From the NCBI GenBank assembly GCA_033675265.1, contig JAUJYZ010000118.1, forward strand, positions 337,501-401,500: DNA of 64,000 nt, written 5' to 3'. Positions 40,823-54,122 of this stretch are shown piece after piece. The translations under genes and the position numbers were made by a program. The stretch is from Actinostola sp. cb2023. Lineage: Eukaryota; Cnidaria; Anthozoa; Actiniaria; Actinostolidae. Position 1 is the first letter of the stretch, and the number at the start of each line of letters is the position of its first letter. The notes below the pieces were generated by a model, which worked only from the letters and a program-made list of their open reading frames with translations, did no database searches and was not told the origin of the DNA.

Positions 40823-41819
40823 AACTTTGATGACGCAAAAACTTCTTGAGCAAATAAATAGGAAGTCACAATCACTGTTAAAATTTTGATTTTCAGCGGT
40901 CAGCGGTCGACTCTGTACCGTCTGGAAATCAGGCTGTTAAGTAATGTTTCAAAGCCGAGAATGAGGACTAGCCGAATTCGAGGTATTGGAACGACTTCTC
41001 ATACTCATTAATTATTACATGCAATGGCCTAAAGGCAATAAATAAAGAGTTGCAAGATTTTAGACCGGAAAAGCAAGAATTCCAGTCTGCATATTCTCTG
41101 CTCATGCGCAGAGTCGAGTACATCGTATATAAATAATATCCCACATGTGTTGGACTCTTGAGTAGCATGAAGTAGAGCTTGCTTTCAGATTTAATATCAA
41201 TCCGATGATTGTTATATGAGGGATAATCCATCATTTCAAAGTCCTTGGACTTTGAAATGCAGACTTTGAAATGCATTTCAAAGTACTCTTGAGCGGACTT
41301 TCCGGGGTTTCAAGGTCCATCATGTGACCGGATTTGATGTACCGGATTGGCTGGTTACCTCATGAATAATTAATGAGTTTGAGAAAGTTTATTCTGAAGC
41401 TTTCTCTTGGTATTATCGTTTTTGTCGGTTACTGTTTTGTTCTTGTTGTTGGTATTCTGAATCCTAAAATAATTACCTGATTCAAATAAAACTTACACAA
41501 CATAACGAGTTCACCTAGGCCTACATTCTGACTAAATTTGAAGGATTTCGAATTTTCGCGTTCTGCATGCTATAGTATTTCAGACTGGTCTCTCGACCGT
41601 CTGAAAATCAGGCTACATGCTATAGGCGAAATTTACGGAGACTCGCTCTTAAGTTGTCGCGAAAGTTTCATGTATTATTAATAGGGTACTTTATTTGAGC
41701 CAAGCGACTTGAACAACAATATATAATGGTGGTCACACACACAACGCCACATGACTGGCATGCTCGAGAATCCAGCGGTGCGACTTCGAGACTCTGGAAC
41801 CAGGGTAGCGCTGGCTCGG

Positions 41820-42055
41820 ATCTCAAAAAGGTTGTCCAGACGAAGAGACTACAATACTACAATAAAGTCACGTGATTCATTAATAAAAATCAGTCCTCGT
41901 GGAATTTCAATTTGAGATGCAAAAGTACATGCATGTAAGAAATGAATGTAATGGAGCTGGCAACTCGCAGTTCCGCGCGCAGAAATTGAATATATAATGA
42001 ATCACGTGGATTTATTGTAGTATTGTAGTCTTTTCATTTGGACAACCTTTTGAGA
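41820..42055. mobile_element. Foldback element, CTCAAAAAGGTTGTCCA ends
   Basis: Inverted arms also contain GACTACAATACTACAATAAA and its complement. Terminal pattern related to the other GTTGTCC elements. Confidence 0.7.
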
Positions 42056-43760
42056 AACGACTGCATTTTCAGTATTATATAGATATCTCTAGCCGCAAAA
42101 GTGAAAAAAATGTTTAGAGGTACTTTTGACAAAACTGTAATGCGCAGGATCCAACCTCAACACATCCCACATTCGAAGAACAGAAAAGACAAGAAAAGAG
42201 AATTGCAAAACCGACTCTGGGAAAATACGTTAAGAAAATATTATATATATATTTTCCAAAAGGCGGCGTCCTTAAACAAGCGGAACGAACTAGTTAGCAA
42301 ATGCAGACACAAGGACAAATACCTTTTGAGGAATTTAAGATGATTAGAAAAGACATGTTGTTGTAATGTTCTATCCAAATCACTCTGGTTTATACACTGA
42401 AGAGTGCAGGTTAGCAATAACACCGCGACCTGTACGAAACAGTATTGTATGTAATAAACCATGAAAGAGTAAACGTATCCAAATCATTACTATATGTATA
42501 ACCGCTCTACTGTACAGTATAGAGCACTCTAGCGACACGGATAACAAGCTTCATTTGAATCTATATATTTTTTATATTTGCATAAATTATCTTGTATTTT
42601 TCCTCAGTTTTTTCCTCTTCTTTTTCTGGTCTTTGTTCTTGTAATTACTTCCGGCTGAGAAACGTTTTATGAAAGTGATTCCCTTCAAAGACACGCAAAA
42701 GTCTTTCTTCTGCCCGACGAATGTATATGACAAATGTTGCCGATAAAGACAGGAAACTCAACTCTCACACATTAATCACCCTCATCAGCCGATTGCTTTG
42801 CGTGTCTCTGGCATGTCATTGCCTCTTCCCTATATTCCAAAACCGAACAAAATGGTCAACAACTCGTCCCATTGGCCTTAGGCCGGCTGCCGGTTTGTTT
42901 TCCAGAGTCGGTTGGTTGTTAATTGTGCGGGTATCTCACGGACAAAGAAAGTCTCAAGTTATTTTTCGCTTATTTTATTTTTTTCGTTTTGTTTCTGTGT
43001 CGTTTTTTCCGGGTTTTATCAGTAAAACCAGGGAAAGAAACCCGCAGCTTTAGAGCATTTCCACCTTGCGAGCTGAAACTGACGGCATGTAACCGCCGGG
43101 TATAAGCGAACATTCGTCATTTGTCAGGGACACCTGGATTTGAGGGTGTTGGCACTCAGAGGCGAACATCTCTGATGCTAAAATTACTATTAACGCTAAA
43201 CATTAGTGTCTGTTGTACACGTTTTATGTCAATTTTTTATGTCAAGGTAACTCTCATTATTAATGATAAATTATTTTAGTTGTTGGTGATTGAACTTCGC
43301 TGATCAGAAAAACTGAAAAATAATAATTTTAAACTTGCTTTAATTGCTTTCAGTTTGAAGAGTTGTAATGTTCAATTGTCGTCAGAACTCGGCAAAGTTT
43401 ACATCATTTAATTACTTCTAAAATGAATCAATAAAACATAACGGCTTAACCGTTGTTTTTTTTGCATGAATCGGCTAAAGCTATTGCTTGAAAAATGTTC
43501 CGAGAGTGACATTTACACAAATAAACTCTGTAAGTTTAGTTCGTGACCTTACTACTTTATTACCACCTAACATCATCAGGCAGCCTGCAGCTTAGAATAA
43601 ACACATTTTTATGCCGTACTGAAGTTGGTTTATTTAAAAATAAAATATGAAGAAATGAAATAAATAAAAAATTCCCATCGAATTTATTATCATTTCAGAG
43701 AAAGTACATATGCACCCGAAAACTACAAAATAAAGTTATAGACCTCGTTTATAGAAAAAT

Positions 43761-44330
<570 letters not shown>

Positions 44331-44447
44331 ATACTTTTACGGCCTCTAGGGAGACCAACGCTAAGAGTAAAAACTTATGTATGTTGATAGAGTCACCGTA
44401 TTGAAATAAAGGTATTATTATTATATTATATATTATTATTATCTATC

Positions 44448-44528
<81 letters not shown>
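44448..44528. repeat. (ATA)n array upstream of gene C
   Basis: Trinucleotide run, about 260 bp before the TATA box. Confidence 0.95.
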
Positions 44529-44529
<1 letters not shown>

Positions 44530-44784
44530 GTATATTAATAACGTATATTAATAATGTATATAGGTGATACTGACGAATGAAGGGGTTGTTTTTACACAAG
44601 GTATCCAACACGTACCCACAGCAATCCATCACTGAAAGCTGATCACTGCCGACTCGATAGATCACAACGAGGGGGCTGAGTTGTTTTTAATTGCTATTAA
44701 ATGTATTGGATTGTTTGGAAACACTAAAATTGACCCCGTGAGAAAATGGTCCGATCAGCGGTTGGCGCTAATGTACCGTGAGAC

Positions 44785-44813
44785 TATAAAAGACCATTTC
44801 TTCTGTGGTTCAG
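44785..44813 (+). promoter_or_regulatory. TATA box and initiator of gene C
   Basis: TATAAAAG begins at 44785. A TTCAGC initiator-like site lies about 27 bp downstream (A at 44812), giving a 5' UTR of about 20 nt before the ATG at 44832. Confidence 0.65.
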
Positions 44814-44831
44814 CAACGACTTACAGTTGAA

Positions 44832-47800
44832 ATGGCGAGCCAGTGGATCGTGCTGCTACTCATTGGGTGTGCCATCGCCACACCATTTCGCCAACCTCTG
44901 AATGATGAAGGTATGTTCACTTGTTTATGTTGTTTCTGAACGTTAGTTTGTGATATAAGGTTGTCTCTGAGTTAAGAAAGGAATGTCTTCCTGCCCTTAG
45001 AGAAAAGAAATGTGTTTTTTTGTTCCAACTCTTTTGTTTTTAAAAACTGCCACACAAACGGAGTTTCATGATTTCTAGACTGATTAGCTTGATTTGTTAT
45101 AGGCGCTATACTGATATCTGTTATTATTATTATTATAATGATTACTGTTTTACCGACTAGTTCTTCTCTCATTAAAAGAGGGTGTGCATCAATCATATCA
45201 AGCTTATATAAAAGACGAATATATAAGGAATGAATAAGCTGGCAATTCAAGCAAAATAATCCGTGGCAGAATGTGTCATTTCTAATATCCGTTGTTGTTG
45301 GCAATTGACATTTTGACCGAAAAGGGACTTTTGACCTTTTTACTGTTTCCTTTTCTCTCTTCTCTTTTTGGACGTTTAAGTTTGTCGCCATTTTTCCTTT
45401 TTTCCCTTTTACCGTTTTAACCATTTACCTTTTCATTTTTCACCTTTTGACCGTTTTTCCTTTTTCCTCTTTTATCTAGTGTTTCCTTTTCTCTCCTTTT
45501 TTTTGGAAATTTAAGCTTGTCACCATTTTCCCATTTTCCTTTTTTCCCTTTTATCCATTTCCCTTTTCATTTTTCACCTTTTGACCGTTTTTCCTTTTTC
45601 CTCTTTTATCTAGTGTTTCCTTTTCTCTCCTTTTTTTTGGAAATTTAAGCTTGTCACCATTTTCCCATTTTCCTTTTACCGTTTTATCCATTTACCTTTT
45701 CATTTTTTCACCTTTTGACCGTTTTCGTCTTTTACCTTTTGACCGTTCTACCTTTCTATACCAGTGAAGATACTAATACCGCTGCCACTAAAGATCGCAT
45801 TATTAATATTTGGCGGGGAAATTTATAATATAACATTTCGTGATTCCGTGATAATAATTAGCGCTCAGTCATGGAAATTTTGGAAGAAAACGAAGATTTA
45901 GAACAAATACAAAGCTCTGGGTTTGGCCCAAAAACCCCTTTCCCTTAATTCCCCTCCACTTCCCCTTCCCGTCCCTTTGGGCCGCTACTCGCAGGCTAGC
46001 CAACCAGGGGTTTCACAGTGAATTAATAAAATCTATTTTACTCTGTCAAACAGAAGCTCGTCAACTGAGACGGCGTGAGTTACTCGATGATCCTAACGCC
46101 AACGCTTTCGCTCGCATCGATGCAATCAATGAAGGTACCCCGGCAATCAACTGATTTATTTTAATTAAAAGTAGATGGATGGATGGATGGTTGGGTTAAT
46201 GTATGGATGGGTGGAATGAATAGATGGATGGGTATATGGGTGGGTGTGTGGATGGATGGAATGAATAGATGGATGGGTAGATGGATGGGTGGGTGGGTGG
46301 ATGGATGGAATGAATAGATGGATGGGTAGGTAGGTAGGTGGGCGGATGCATGGATGTATGGAATGAATAGATGGATGGGTAGGTGGGTGGGTGGGTATAG
46401 GTGGGTGGGTAGGTGAGTGAGTGGGTTTATGGAATGAATAAATGGATGTGTAGGTGGGTAGGTAGATGCATGGATGTATGGAATTAATAGATGGATGGCG
46501 GATAGGTGGGTGTGTGGATGGATGGATGGATGGAATAAATAGATGGTTGGGTAGGTGGATGAAGAGACGGATGGATGGATGAGACGTAGATATGAGATGA
46601 GATGAGATGGGTAGATGAGATGAGATGAGATGGGTAGTAGATGAGATGAAATGAGATGGGTAGATGAGATGGGTAGATGAGATGGGTAGATGAGATGAAA
46701 TGAGATGGGTAGATGAGATGAGATGAGATGGGTAGATGAGATGAGATGAGATGGGTAGATGAGATGGGTGGATGGGATGGGATGAGATGGGTAGATGAGA
46801 TGGGTGGATGGGATGGGATGAGATGAAATGGGTAGATGAGATGAGATGGGTAGATGAGATGGGTGGATGGGATGAGATGAGATGGGTGAATAAATACTCT
46901 AAGTACAAGCAATAACAACATGCAAACAATAAAATCAGCTCACAGCTAGGATTATGTAAATCTTTCAGAGGTGGATATCGAGCCCAATCTGCACGAAATG
47001 GATATCAAGTTAACAGCAAAGGATAAGAAGATCATAGACACGAGTACAGATGGTGACGTAGACGGGGACTCAGGGGCAGCAAAACGAAGTACAACACAGA
47101 GAGGCATAAATAGCATTTGGACCTCACGTAAAATCTATTACACAATCCACCCTGACCTAGGTAAGTCTCTATTAGGGGTTGTTAGGGTTAGGGCATAGAG
47201 TAGAGATCGTAAAATGGACCTATAGGTAAGTCTCTATTTAGGGTTGTTAGGGTTAGGGTTAGGACATAGAGTAGAGATCGTAAATTGGGCCTATAGTATG
47301 TCTCTATTTAGGATTGTTACTGATTAGGGTAAGGACATAGAGTAGAGATCGTAAATTGGACCTATAGTATGTCTCTATTTAGGGTTGTTAGGGTTAGGGT
47401 TAGGACATAGGATGGCAAGGAATTTTACATTTTTTTACAATTAATACTTTTTTATGCTCTCTAGCTTACACAAGCCTAATACCTATAGAGATTCCGATGC
47501 TCTCTTATTTATGTTCTCTTGTATTTGATTAATAATATCTAGTTAGCGTCGAGCCAGTCATCAATCAGGCCATCGAGAAATTCCATCAAAACAGCTGCAT
47601 ACAATGGATTAAGAGAACCACCGAACCTTACTACGTTAGCTTTGTAAAGCTACAAGGGTACGTAAAGGCCAGTCAATCGGGCAACAAAATCAGTCGCACA
47701 ACTTGAAATTAATGCAACATTTTCCATTGTTGCCACACAAGAGCACAACTTGTAATACAACATTTTCCATTGTTACCACACAAGAGCACAACTTGTAATA

Positions 47801-50800
47801 CAACATTTTCCATTGTTACCACACAAGAGCACAACTTGTAATACAACATTTTCCATTGTTACCACACAAGAGCACAACTTGTAATACAACATTTTCCATT
47901 GTTACCACACAAGAGCACAACTTGTAATACAACATTTTCCATTGTTACCACACAAGAGCACAACTTGTAATACAACATTTTCCATTGTTACCACACAAGA
48001 AATATGCGTTGTACACCTTGCAACGCAATATGTTGCACGGTATGTTGCAAGATATGTTTTTGGTACAAGAAAGGCGAGTAAAATAGTAAGAGGATAACTA
48101 GAGGACTGAATAAACGAATGGAAGATATACGAGAAGAGAAAAACGAATAGAAGAGATATCAGAAGAGAATAAAAAAGAAGATATTTACGAGAAGAGAAAA
48201 TGTAAATTAACAAAAGAATATAGGAAAGAGCATGATAGTTTTTTTTTTTTTTTTTCAAGATTCGCCCATAAGGCAGGTGTTGTACAATAGGACACAAAGT
48301 CCCCTTTAAAATACATAGAGGATATTGCGGCGCGAAGATATGAATTTTATTTTCGAGTGGTAAAATATTGTTTTTAACACGAGAAAATAAAATTAATATC
48401 TTCAAGCCACCGTGTAATGTTCTTTTTATTATATAGACCAAAAAAAATTGTCGAAAAAAAATATTTTTAATCTAAAAGTACTGAGCCCGACGTCATCGAT
48501 ATCCTCACTAGTGAGGATATGGAAAATACGCCACTCGGGTCCCGGATGTAGTTTCGTACGAATTCTACGAGTGAGATATTTTCCAGTACAACACTCTTGT
48601 CTATATAATAAATTACACCACGTCCCACCCAATAAGAAGGTTACCCAGTATACCCGACCCCTGATGAATTCCCAATATGAAAAAATATATGAAAATTTCA
48701 GATGTTGGTCCTACATCGGCTTCACCAACGATGCTCGAAAGTTCCAAGAGATATCCATTGGTGCTGGCTGTGAGACCATCGGTATAATTCTACATGAAAT
48801 GCTACATTGCGTAGGAATGTGGCACGAACAGTCTCGTCCTGACCGTAACTCTTTTGTTGAAATTTTTTGGGAGAACATCATTGCAGGTATGTAAGACACG
48901 TGTACACTGTGGTGGATTTAGGGGGGGGGGTTCATTGGGTGCCCGCGCACCCCCTTGCTGCCCAGGAACAATTTAATAATACGATTTTTTTCTAATAAAA
49001 TACAAAAAATCGGTGCGCGTAACATTTCCTTCTGGAGTGAACCCCCACCTCAAAATCCTAGATCCGCCCCAGGTACATTCCTTTTCAATCCAAGATCGTT
49101 GTCTGTTTATAGTTGAGGTCCGAAAACCGCGTTCCCTGGGTACCAGGGAATATCCAAAGCTTCCAATCTACATGAGTATTTAAAATAATCATAGATTTAA
49201 TTTCTTTCTCGACTTTAAAAGGAAAGGAAGCCAATTTCAACAAAAATAAAGAAATTGCAGTGGATAGCCAGGAAACATCCTACGACATGGACTCCATCAT
49301 GCAATATTATAATAATGCCTTCAGCAAGAATGGCAAAATGACGATTGCCAGTATTATTGATCCAGCTAAGCAGTTTGGTAATAAAAATGATTTCAGCGCG
49401 AGCGATATTGCTGCTCTCAAGAAACTTTACAGTTGCAGTGGTAAGTACAGTAGCATCTACTACACAACTCACTATGTCGTAGCACTCCGACAGTTATAGA
49501 CTTCATAGAGTCATTTTAGGCCCCGTCCACATTACTCCGTTTTCGTTTGAAAACGCATACTTCAAGTTTTGATGCGTATTTACCGAGTACCATCTATGAA
49601 AACGGAGGTTTTCGAAAAGTGTGTGTATGTGTTTGTATGTTATCATCTATTGCTTACTCATAGAAGTAATGTTTTTACAGTAACTAACGGTGGATGGGGT
49701 GTGTGTATGTGTTTGTATGTTATCATCTATTGCTTACTCATAGAAGTAATGTTTTTACAGTAACTAACGGTGGATGGGGTGTGTGGTCATCGTATTCGCC
49801 ATGCGATGCCAATTGTAAAAAGAGCAGACACAGGTTCTGCACCAATGTTAACAAAGCCGCTTGTGATCCCACCAAGCCTGAAGGCAAAGATACCGAAACT
49901 GTTGTCTGTCCCGACGCGGAATGTTACGGTATGAACTGACTTATCTATATGAATGTCTCAAAAAGGGTGTTCACGACAGAACGCCAATATCTTTAGCCAT
50001 CAAGGTATCATTTAGGATTGCTCGCGGAGAAATAACATCGACCTATAATTGTGTTGGTGGTCTAGACCAATCAGGCAGGAAATCTGTCAGTAATATTTTT
50101 GGTTTAGAATGGTATCTTTTATGGGTCAAATAAAGCAAAAGTTACGCCCAGAATGGTCTCGTTTACCGTCACATGAGAGTCCCGCCCTTCGGGATACAAG
50201 TAGACCGTAGCATGATACTGGCGATGGGCTCCGATAGAACAATATCTCGACCTGAAGAAGCTATTGTTCGTGATCACCGCAGTTGAACCTCGGGTTGCGA
50301 CCACTCTCGTAAGCGACCACCTCTCCTGAGCGACCACAAAGTTTGAAATTTTGGGTGGTCGCTTACGGAAGGTTCGACTGTAGTCACATCAAAGAGATAA
50401 ACAACTTTCCCAGAATGCCCCTGCACAAGTGAATTTACAAAAACAAAATGATCATCAACAAGTCGCATGATTTCTTCTCTCTAGCTCCCGTTGCTGGTCA
50501 CTGGGGTCGCTGGTCTGCCTGGGGAAGCTGTAGCAAGACGTGTGACGACGGCACCTACACTAGAACAAGGGTGTGTGATGATCCAGCACCGAAGTATGGT
50601 GGCGCAGCCTGTCCAGGTTCTAGCAGCATGGCTGGCGTTTGTAAACTCAAGGATTGTGGCGCAGGTAACACGAGGATGTAGTATCAGATTTACATAGCAG
50701 TCACGAGTTACGCGAAGGTGGTCCATTGTAGATCTGATCAGTACAACATGGACGCGAAATTTTTTTTCTTTTTTAATATTTTGGATGGTTTTTTTTTCTT

Positions 50801-51919
50801 TTTCTTTTTTTTTTGACGCGAATTTTTTTTTTTTGGATCGACGCGAATGTCAGTGTAAACTATTTATTCAACGAACAGTGTAGAATTTCATTTTTAACAA
50901 CATTTTGAAGATACGAGTAATGTTGCTATGAAATTTTACTTGACGATTTTGTATCAACAACAATCGTCGATAAATAAATCAATAAAAAATCAATAAAAAA
51001 TCAATATTCAACTCTATTAATGAGTTGAATAAATATGGTGAATTTCTACTGTTTCTAAGGACCCGGTGATTGCGGATTTGACGACGACTCCGCGGGTTTC
51101 TGTGATTGGACACAGGACGTATCAGACAAACCATCGTACAAGTCTTGGATGAGAGGATCCTCGACACCCAGCTCAAGCACTGGGCCACAAAGTGGTGATC
51201 ACACAACTGGAAATGGTAGGTAACAGATCGTGTGACTACAGGCCTATAGTCATAGCTAGCCTCCTTTGCAGGCGTTCTTAGGACCTCGCCTAAAGGGCCG
51301 TTTACACGGGCGATTTTATCGGCGATTTTGTCGGCGATTTTATCGCCGCGAAGTTGCACAAAATTTGGAGTTTCGGAAAACTCGGTCTAGCGATTTAGGT
51401 ATTCCACTTTTCCCGCTCTTTTCGTTTTATTCCGTAGACGCGTGTACCATTAGACCGAGTTTTCCGGAATTTTCCGATCGGAATGACACATCACACATAC
51501 CTTTTTTTTTCAAACCGGAATTTCCGGTTTTTCCGAGTGTCTTCGACAACCATTTTTTTAAATAGATGTGTTTGCTCTACTTTTCTATAAACGGACGGCA
51601 TATAATCATGATTGCTTGTGTTTTAGGAAAGTTTATATACGGCGAAGCATCGGATTGTTTGAATAACAAAGGGAAATATACCCGACTCCAAAGCGTCGAA
51701 TTTGCGGCCACAGCGGCCGCCGGTCGATGTGTGAGTTTATGGTACCTAGCCTATGGAGTAATGGTGGGAGAGCTGAATGTTTACGTCAAAGACAGCGGGA
51801 ACGCTGTGTTAACCAAACTTAGTGGCAGTGTCATAGGAGATCAAGGACAAGTTTGGAAAAACGCTAAATTTCATGTCTCTCATTCAGCAACATACAGAGT
51901 GAGTACTCATGATGACCGT

Positions 51920-51953
<34 letters not shown>

Positions 51954-52357
51954 GGACGTGGGGGGGGGGGGGGGGGGGTATAGCGATACTTCATGTGACG
52001 TCAACTTTTGTCATTCACAATGTTAATGTTTGTAAACATGAAGTATCGCTAAATGTATGTGCGGCGAGGAGGTTCAATACCCTGCTTGACTCTGCTTGAC
52101 TCTGCTTGACTCTGCTTGACTCTGCTTGACTCTGCTTGACTCTGCTTGACTCTGCTTGACTCTGCTTGACTCTGCTTGACTCTGCTTGACTCTGCTTGAC
52201 TCTGCTTGACTCTGCTTGACTCTGCTTGACTTTGCTTGACTCTGCTTGACCTGTATTTTTTTGTTCTGAGTAGATAGTCCTTGAGATGGTGTGTGGCCTC
52301 GACTATAGAGGTGATATAGCCATTGATGATGTTAAGTTCACTGATGGTGCATGTTAG
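44832..52357 (+). CDS. Gene C: secreted astacin metalloprotease with 2 TSP1 and 1 MAM domain
   Basis: Exons: 44832-44910, 46054-46134, 46969-47160, 47543-47657, 48702-48886, 49222-49440, 49761-49928, 50485-50664, 51060-51215, 51627-51898, 52274-52357; 1731 nt, 576 aa plus stop. Signal peptide [17 protein letters not shown], propeptide with a basic stretch before [12 protein letters not shown], then the protease (about 110-290): [23 protein letters not shown] (codon split across exons), zinc site [19 protein letters not shown], Met-turn SIMQYY. TSP1-like exon ([10 protein letters not shown]), TSP1 exon ([14 protein letters not shown]), one MAM domain ending [14 protein letters not shown]. Every splice site is AG/GT and all phases match gene B. 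The Met-turn His is Gln, although Met and the zinc-side Tyr are kept, and there is an extra Cys inside the zinc motif. No stalk. Divergently placed to gene B. Confidence 0.92.
45370..45745. repeat. Pyrimidine-rich tandem duplication, gene C intron 1
   Basis: A unit of about 140 bp (with TTTTATCTAGTGTTTCCTTT) repeats about 2.5 times. Confidence 0.85.
46172..46890. repeat. Degenerate GGAT / GATGAGATGG minisatellite, gene C intron 2
   Basis: Two domains: GGATGGATG-type in the left half and GATGAGATGGGTA-type in the right half. The long minus-strand frames (HPPISS repeats) are artefacts. Confidence 0.95.
47161..47415 (+). repeat. Tandem repeat starting exactly at the exon 3 donor, with TTAGGG blocks
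   Basis: Unit of 66-73 bp, about 3.6 copies: GTAAGTCTCTATT, then GTTAGGGTTAGGG, then CATAGAGTAGAGATCG. The second copy restores a donor-like GGTAAGT at 47226; later copies read GTATGT. Confidence 0.92.
47715..48000. repeat. Tandem repeat, unit about 44 bp, 6-7 copies, gene C intron 4
   Basis: Unit CATTGTTACCACACAAGAGC plus ACAACTTGTAATACAACA. Its flanks resemble the GCAACTTG-rich MITE at 24342. Confidence 0.95.
48907..49072. mobile_element. MITE, CTGGGGCGGATC-type, gene C intron 5
   Basis: Right end GATCCGCCCCAG, left end degraded (CTGTGGTGGATTTA). Perfect 5-bp target duplication GTACA at 48902-48906 and 49073-49077. Confidence 0.8.
50280..50380. mobile_element. CAGTCGAACCTC-type MITE, gene C intron 7
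   Basis: Ends CAGTTGAACCTCG and AAGGTTCGACTG, TA kept on the right side only; same family as 27545-27702. Confidence 0.75.
51920..51978. repeat. Two poly(G) runs next to the exon 10 donor of gene C
   Basis: 33 G then 19 G, beginning 22 bp beyond the splice donor at 51899. Confidence 0.95.
52082..52251. repeat. (CTCTGCTTGA)n array, gene C intron 10
   Basis: Seventeen copies of a 10-bp unit, near-perfect, ending about 25 bp before the last acceptor. Confidence 0.97.
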
Positions 52358-52589
52358 GTAAGCAGTTTTCCTTCACATTTGCATTGCACTGCAGCTTTGA
52401 AGGTTGCAAAATCAGCCATGCTGCTTCGAATAGATTTATATAGAATTGCGCGTACCGTGACTGTAATTTCTTTACCGAGAATTTCTGAATATCCTATCTT
52501 AGTAGAACCGACGACTATAAAAGTACCTTCATAATAAATAATTAATAAATCATTGTAATCCCCTTTTAAAATTAGTTTCTATGTTAACT

Positions 52590-52990
52590 TGCAGAACCCG
52601 GCGACAGAGGACACCCGAAACCAACCAAGATGAACAACGGATAAACGACCAGATCACATAATAACAATCATAATAAAGCAGTAAAAACCTACAAAGTAGC
52701 TCCCCACCCCTACTCCCCCAGGTACGGATAAACGACCAGATCACATAATAACATAATAAACCTGTAAAAACCTACAAAGTAGCTCCCCACCCCTACTCCC
52801 CCAGGTACGGATAAACGACCAGATCACATAATAACATAATAAACCTGTAAAATAAAAACCTACAAAGTAGCTCCCCACCCCTACTCCCCCAGGTACGGAT
52901 AAACGACCAGATCACATAATAACATAATAAACCTGTAAAATAAAAACCTACAAAGTAGCTCCCCACCCCTACTCCCCCAGGTAGCCTTCG
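52590..52990 (+). repeat. Gene C 3' UTR region: tandem repeat of about 73-79 bp, 4 copies, with poly(A) signals
   Basis: The stop at 52355 is followed directly by GTAAGC and a plausible acceptor (TTGCAG) at about 52594, so the 3' UTR may be spliced. Downstream, a unit containing GGATAAACGACCAGATCACA and CTACAAAGTAGCTCCCCACC repeats four times. Each copy holds one or more AATAAA-type signals. The true cleavage site cannot be read from sequence. Confidence 0.7.
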
Positions 52991-53488
52991 CTTCTGTACC
53001 GACACAATAATCGATCAACGTAAAGACGTACATGTTTAACGCCTGATGGTGTTTTGATTGAGAGTAAGTTTCAAGGTTAATTATAAAGTCAAAATAAATA
53101 ATCGAACATTACAAAATGTCCACGATTCTGTTCTTCTATTGATTCTACTGGCTACAATACACTATAGAGAAAAGATGGCGGCTGTCCATCCATCTTATAC
53201 CATGATCCTTTGCGAACCTAACTCAGTCCCACTTAGATCTACAAACGTGTACGTTCTAACACCTTCACAGGAACCCATAAGTACTTAATCGTGGAATATT
53301 TTTCAGTGGAGAGTGGGTTTCGGCGGGTATTAAACAGCCTGACCACAGGTAACCCACCATCTCGAGTTGCGTGACGACACTAAAAACAAAATCAAAAATC
53401 ACGTGACAAGTGGTACATGGCTTAGAGATTTATTGGACACCTGTTCTGTTTCACGGAAAGACTGATTACTCGTCAGGCCTAAGGCCGG

Positions 53489-54122
53489 GCACGAGTCTAA
53501 GAATACAATTGGTATTTTGTTGTTGTTGTTGTTGTTGGTAGACGTGGAGATGGAGACAAAGAGTCTGACCACGAGAGAGATTACAAATGACAAACCAATC
53601 AGGAAGTAATGTAAGTAGTGAACTAAGCACAATCTGCAATCGAGTGGGTACTGGGAACGAGACCACTAAAAGCTGATCTATGAGGTTTTATCGACAGTCG
53701 AACTCTTTCTTCACAAATCTTGTTGGAGGAAGGTTATGTGGTCTTGTGATCGTGAGAAAAAAACATTTGAACGAAGTATGTCTAATACGCTTATCTCACA
53801 TACAAACGCACACGCCGTTAGCGGTAGACCTACTCTAAAAGTCGGACCAGGTCGTTCCGCGGACTCAAAATCATATCTGAAAAATCTGAAAAAATCTTAT
53901 AGCAGTTTTACTTCCATTTTGTATAACTGATTAAAGGTTTCTAAGCTTCCATTGTCTGGGGGTGAGAATGAGAACGTGTGTCTCGGTCAGTTCAGTTCTT
54001 TCCTGATCTCTTCGTTCTTCACAGCTCAGCCCTCACCGAATGGAAGGTGGAGGCCCATAAGCATGTGTCTTTCATGCTACAATGCATCCCAGTGCTCAAT
54101 CGCACCAGGGCACGAGTGAACG
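53489..54122. repeat. Left inverted arm flanking the YPEL region
   Basis: Pairs with 60151-60847. Inner end GGGCACGAGTGAACG; shared marks GGACCAGGTCGTTCCGCGGA and CATTGTCTGGGGGTGAGAAT. Confidence 0.88.

Larger units (their letters stand above)
37426..43760. other. Spacer between gene B promoter and gene C
   Basis: No gene that I can support. Holds a repeat with an inner foldback (39370-40112) carrying a nested hairpin (39845-40031), and two foldback elements (40247-40822, 41820-42055). Short frames such as 42101-42343 (basic, 80 codons) have no recognisable domain. Confidence 0.65.

Noticed and set aside
42101..42343. 80-codon basic frame
   Set aside because: It starts just beyond a foldback element, has no domain and no splice context; not enough to call a gene.
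46165..46929. 254-codon HPPISSTHL frame on the minus strand
   Set aside because: Translation of the GGAT/GATGAGATGG minisatellite in gene C intron 2.
47161..47415. True telomere end
   Set aside because: TTAGGG blocks are short (2-3 in a row) and embedded in a 66-73 bp tandem unit within a gene.
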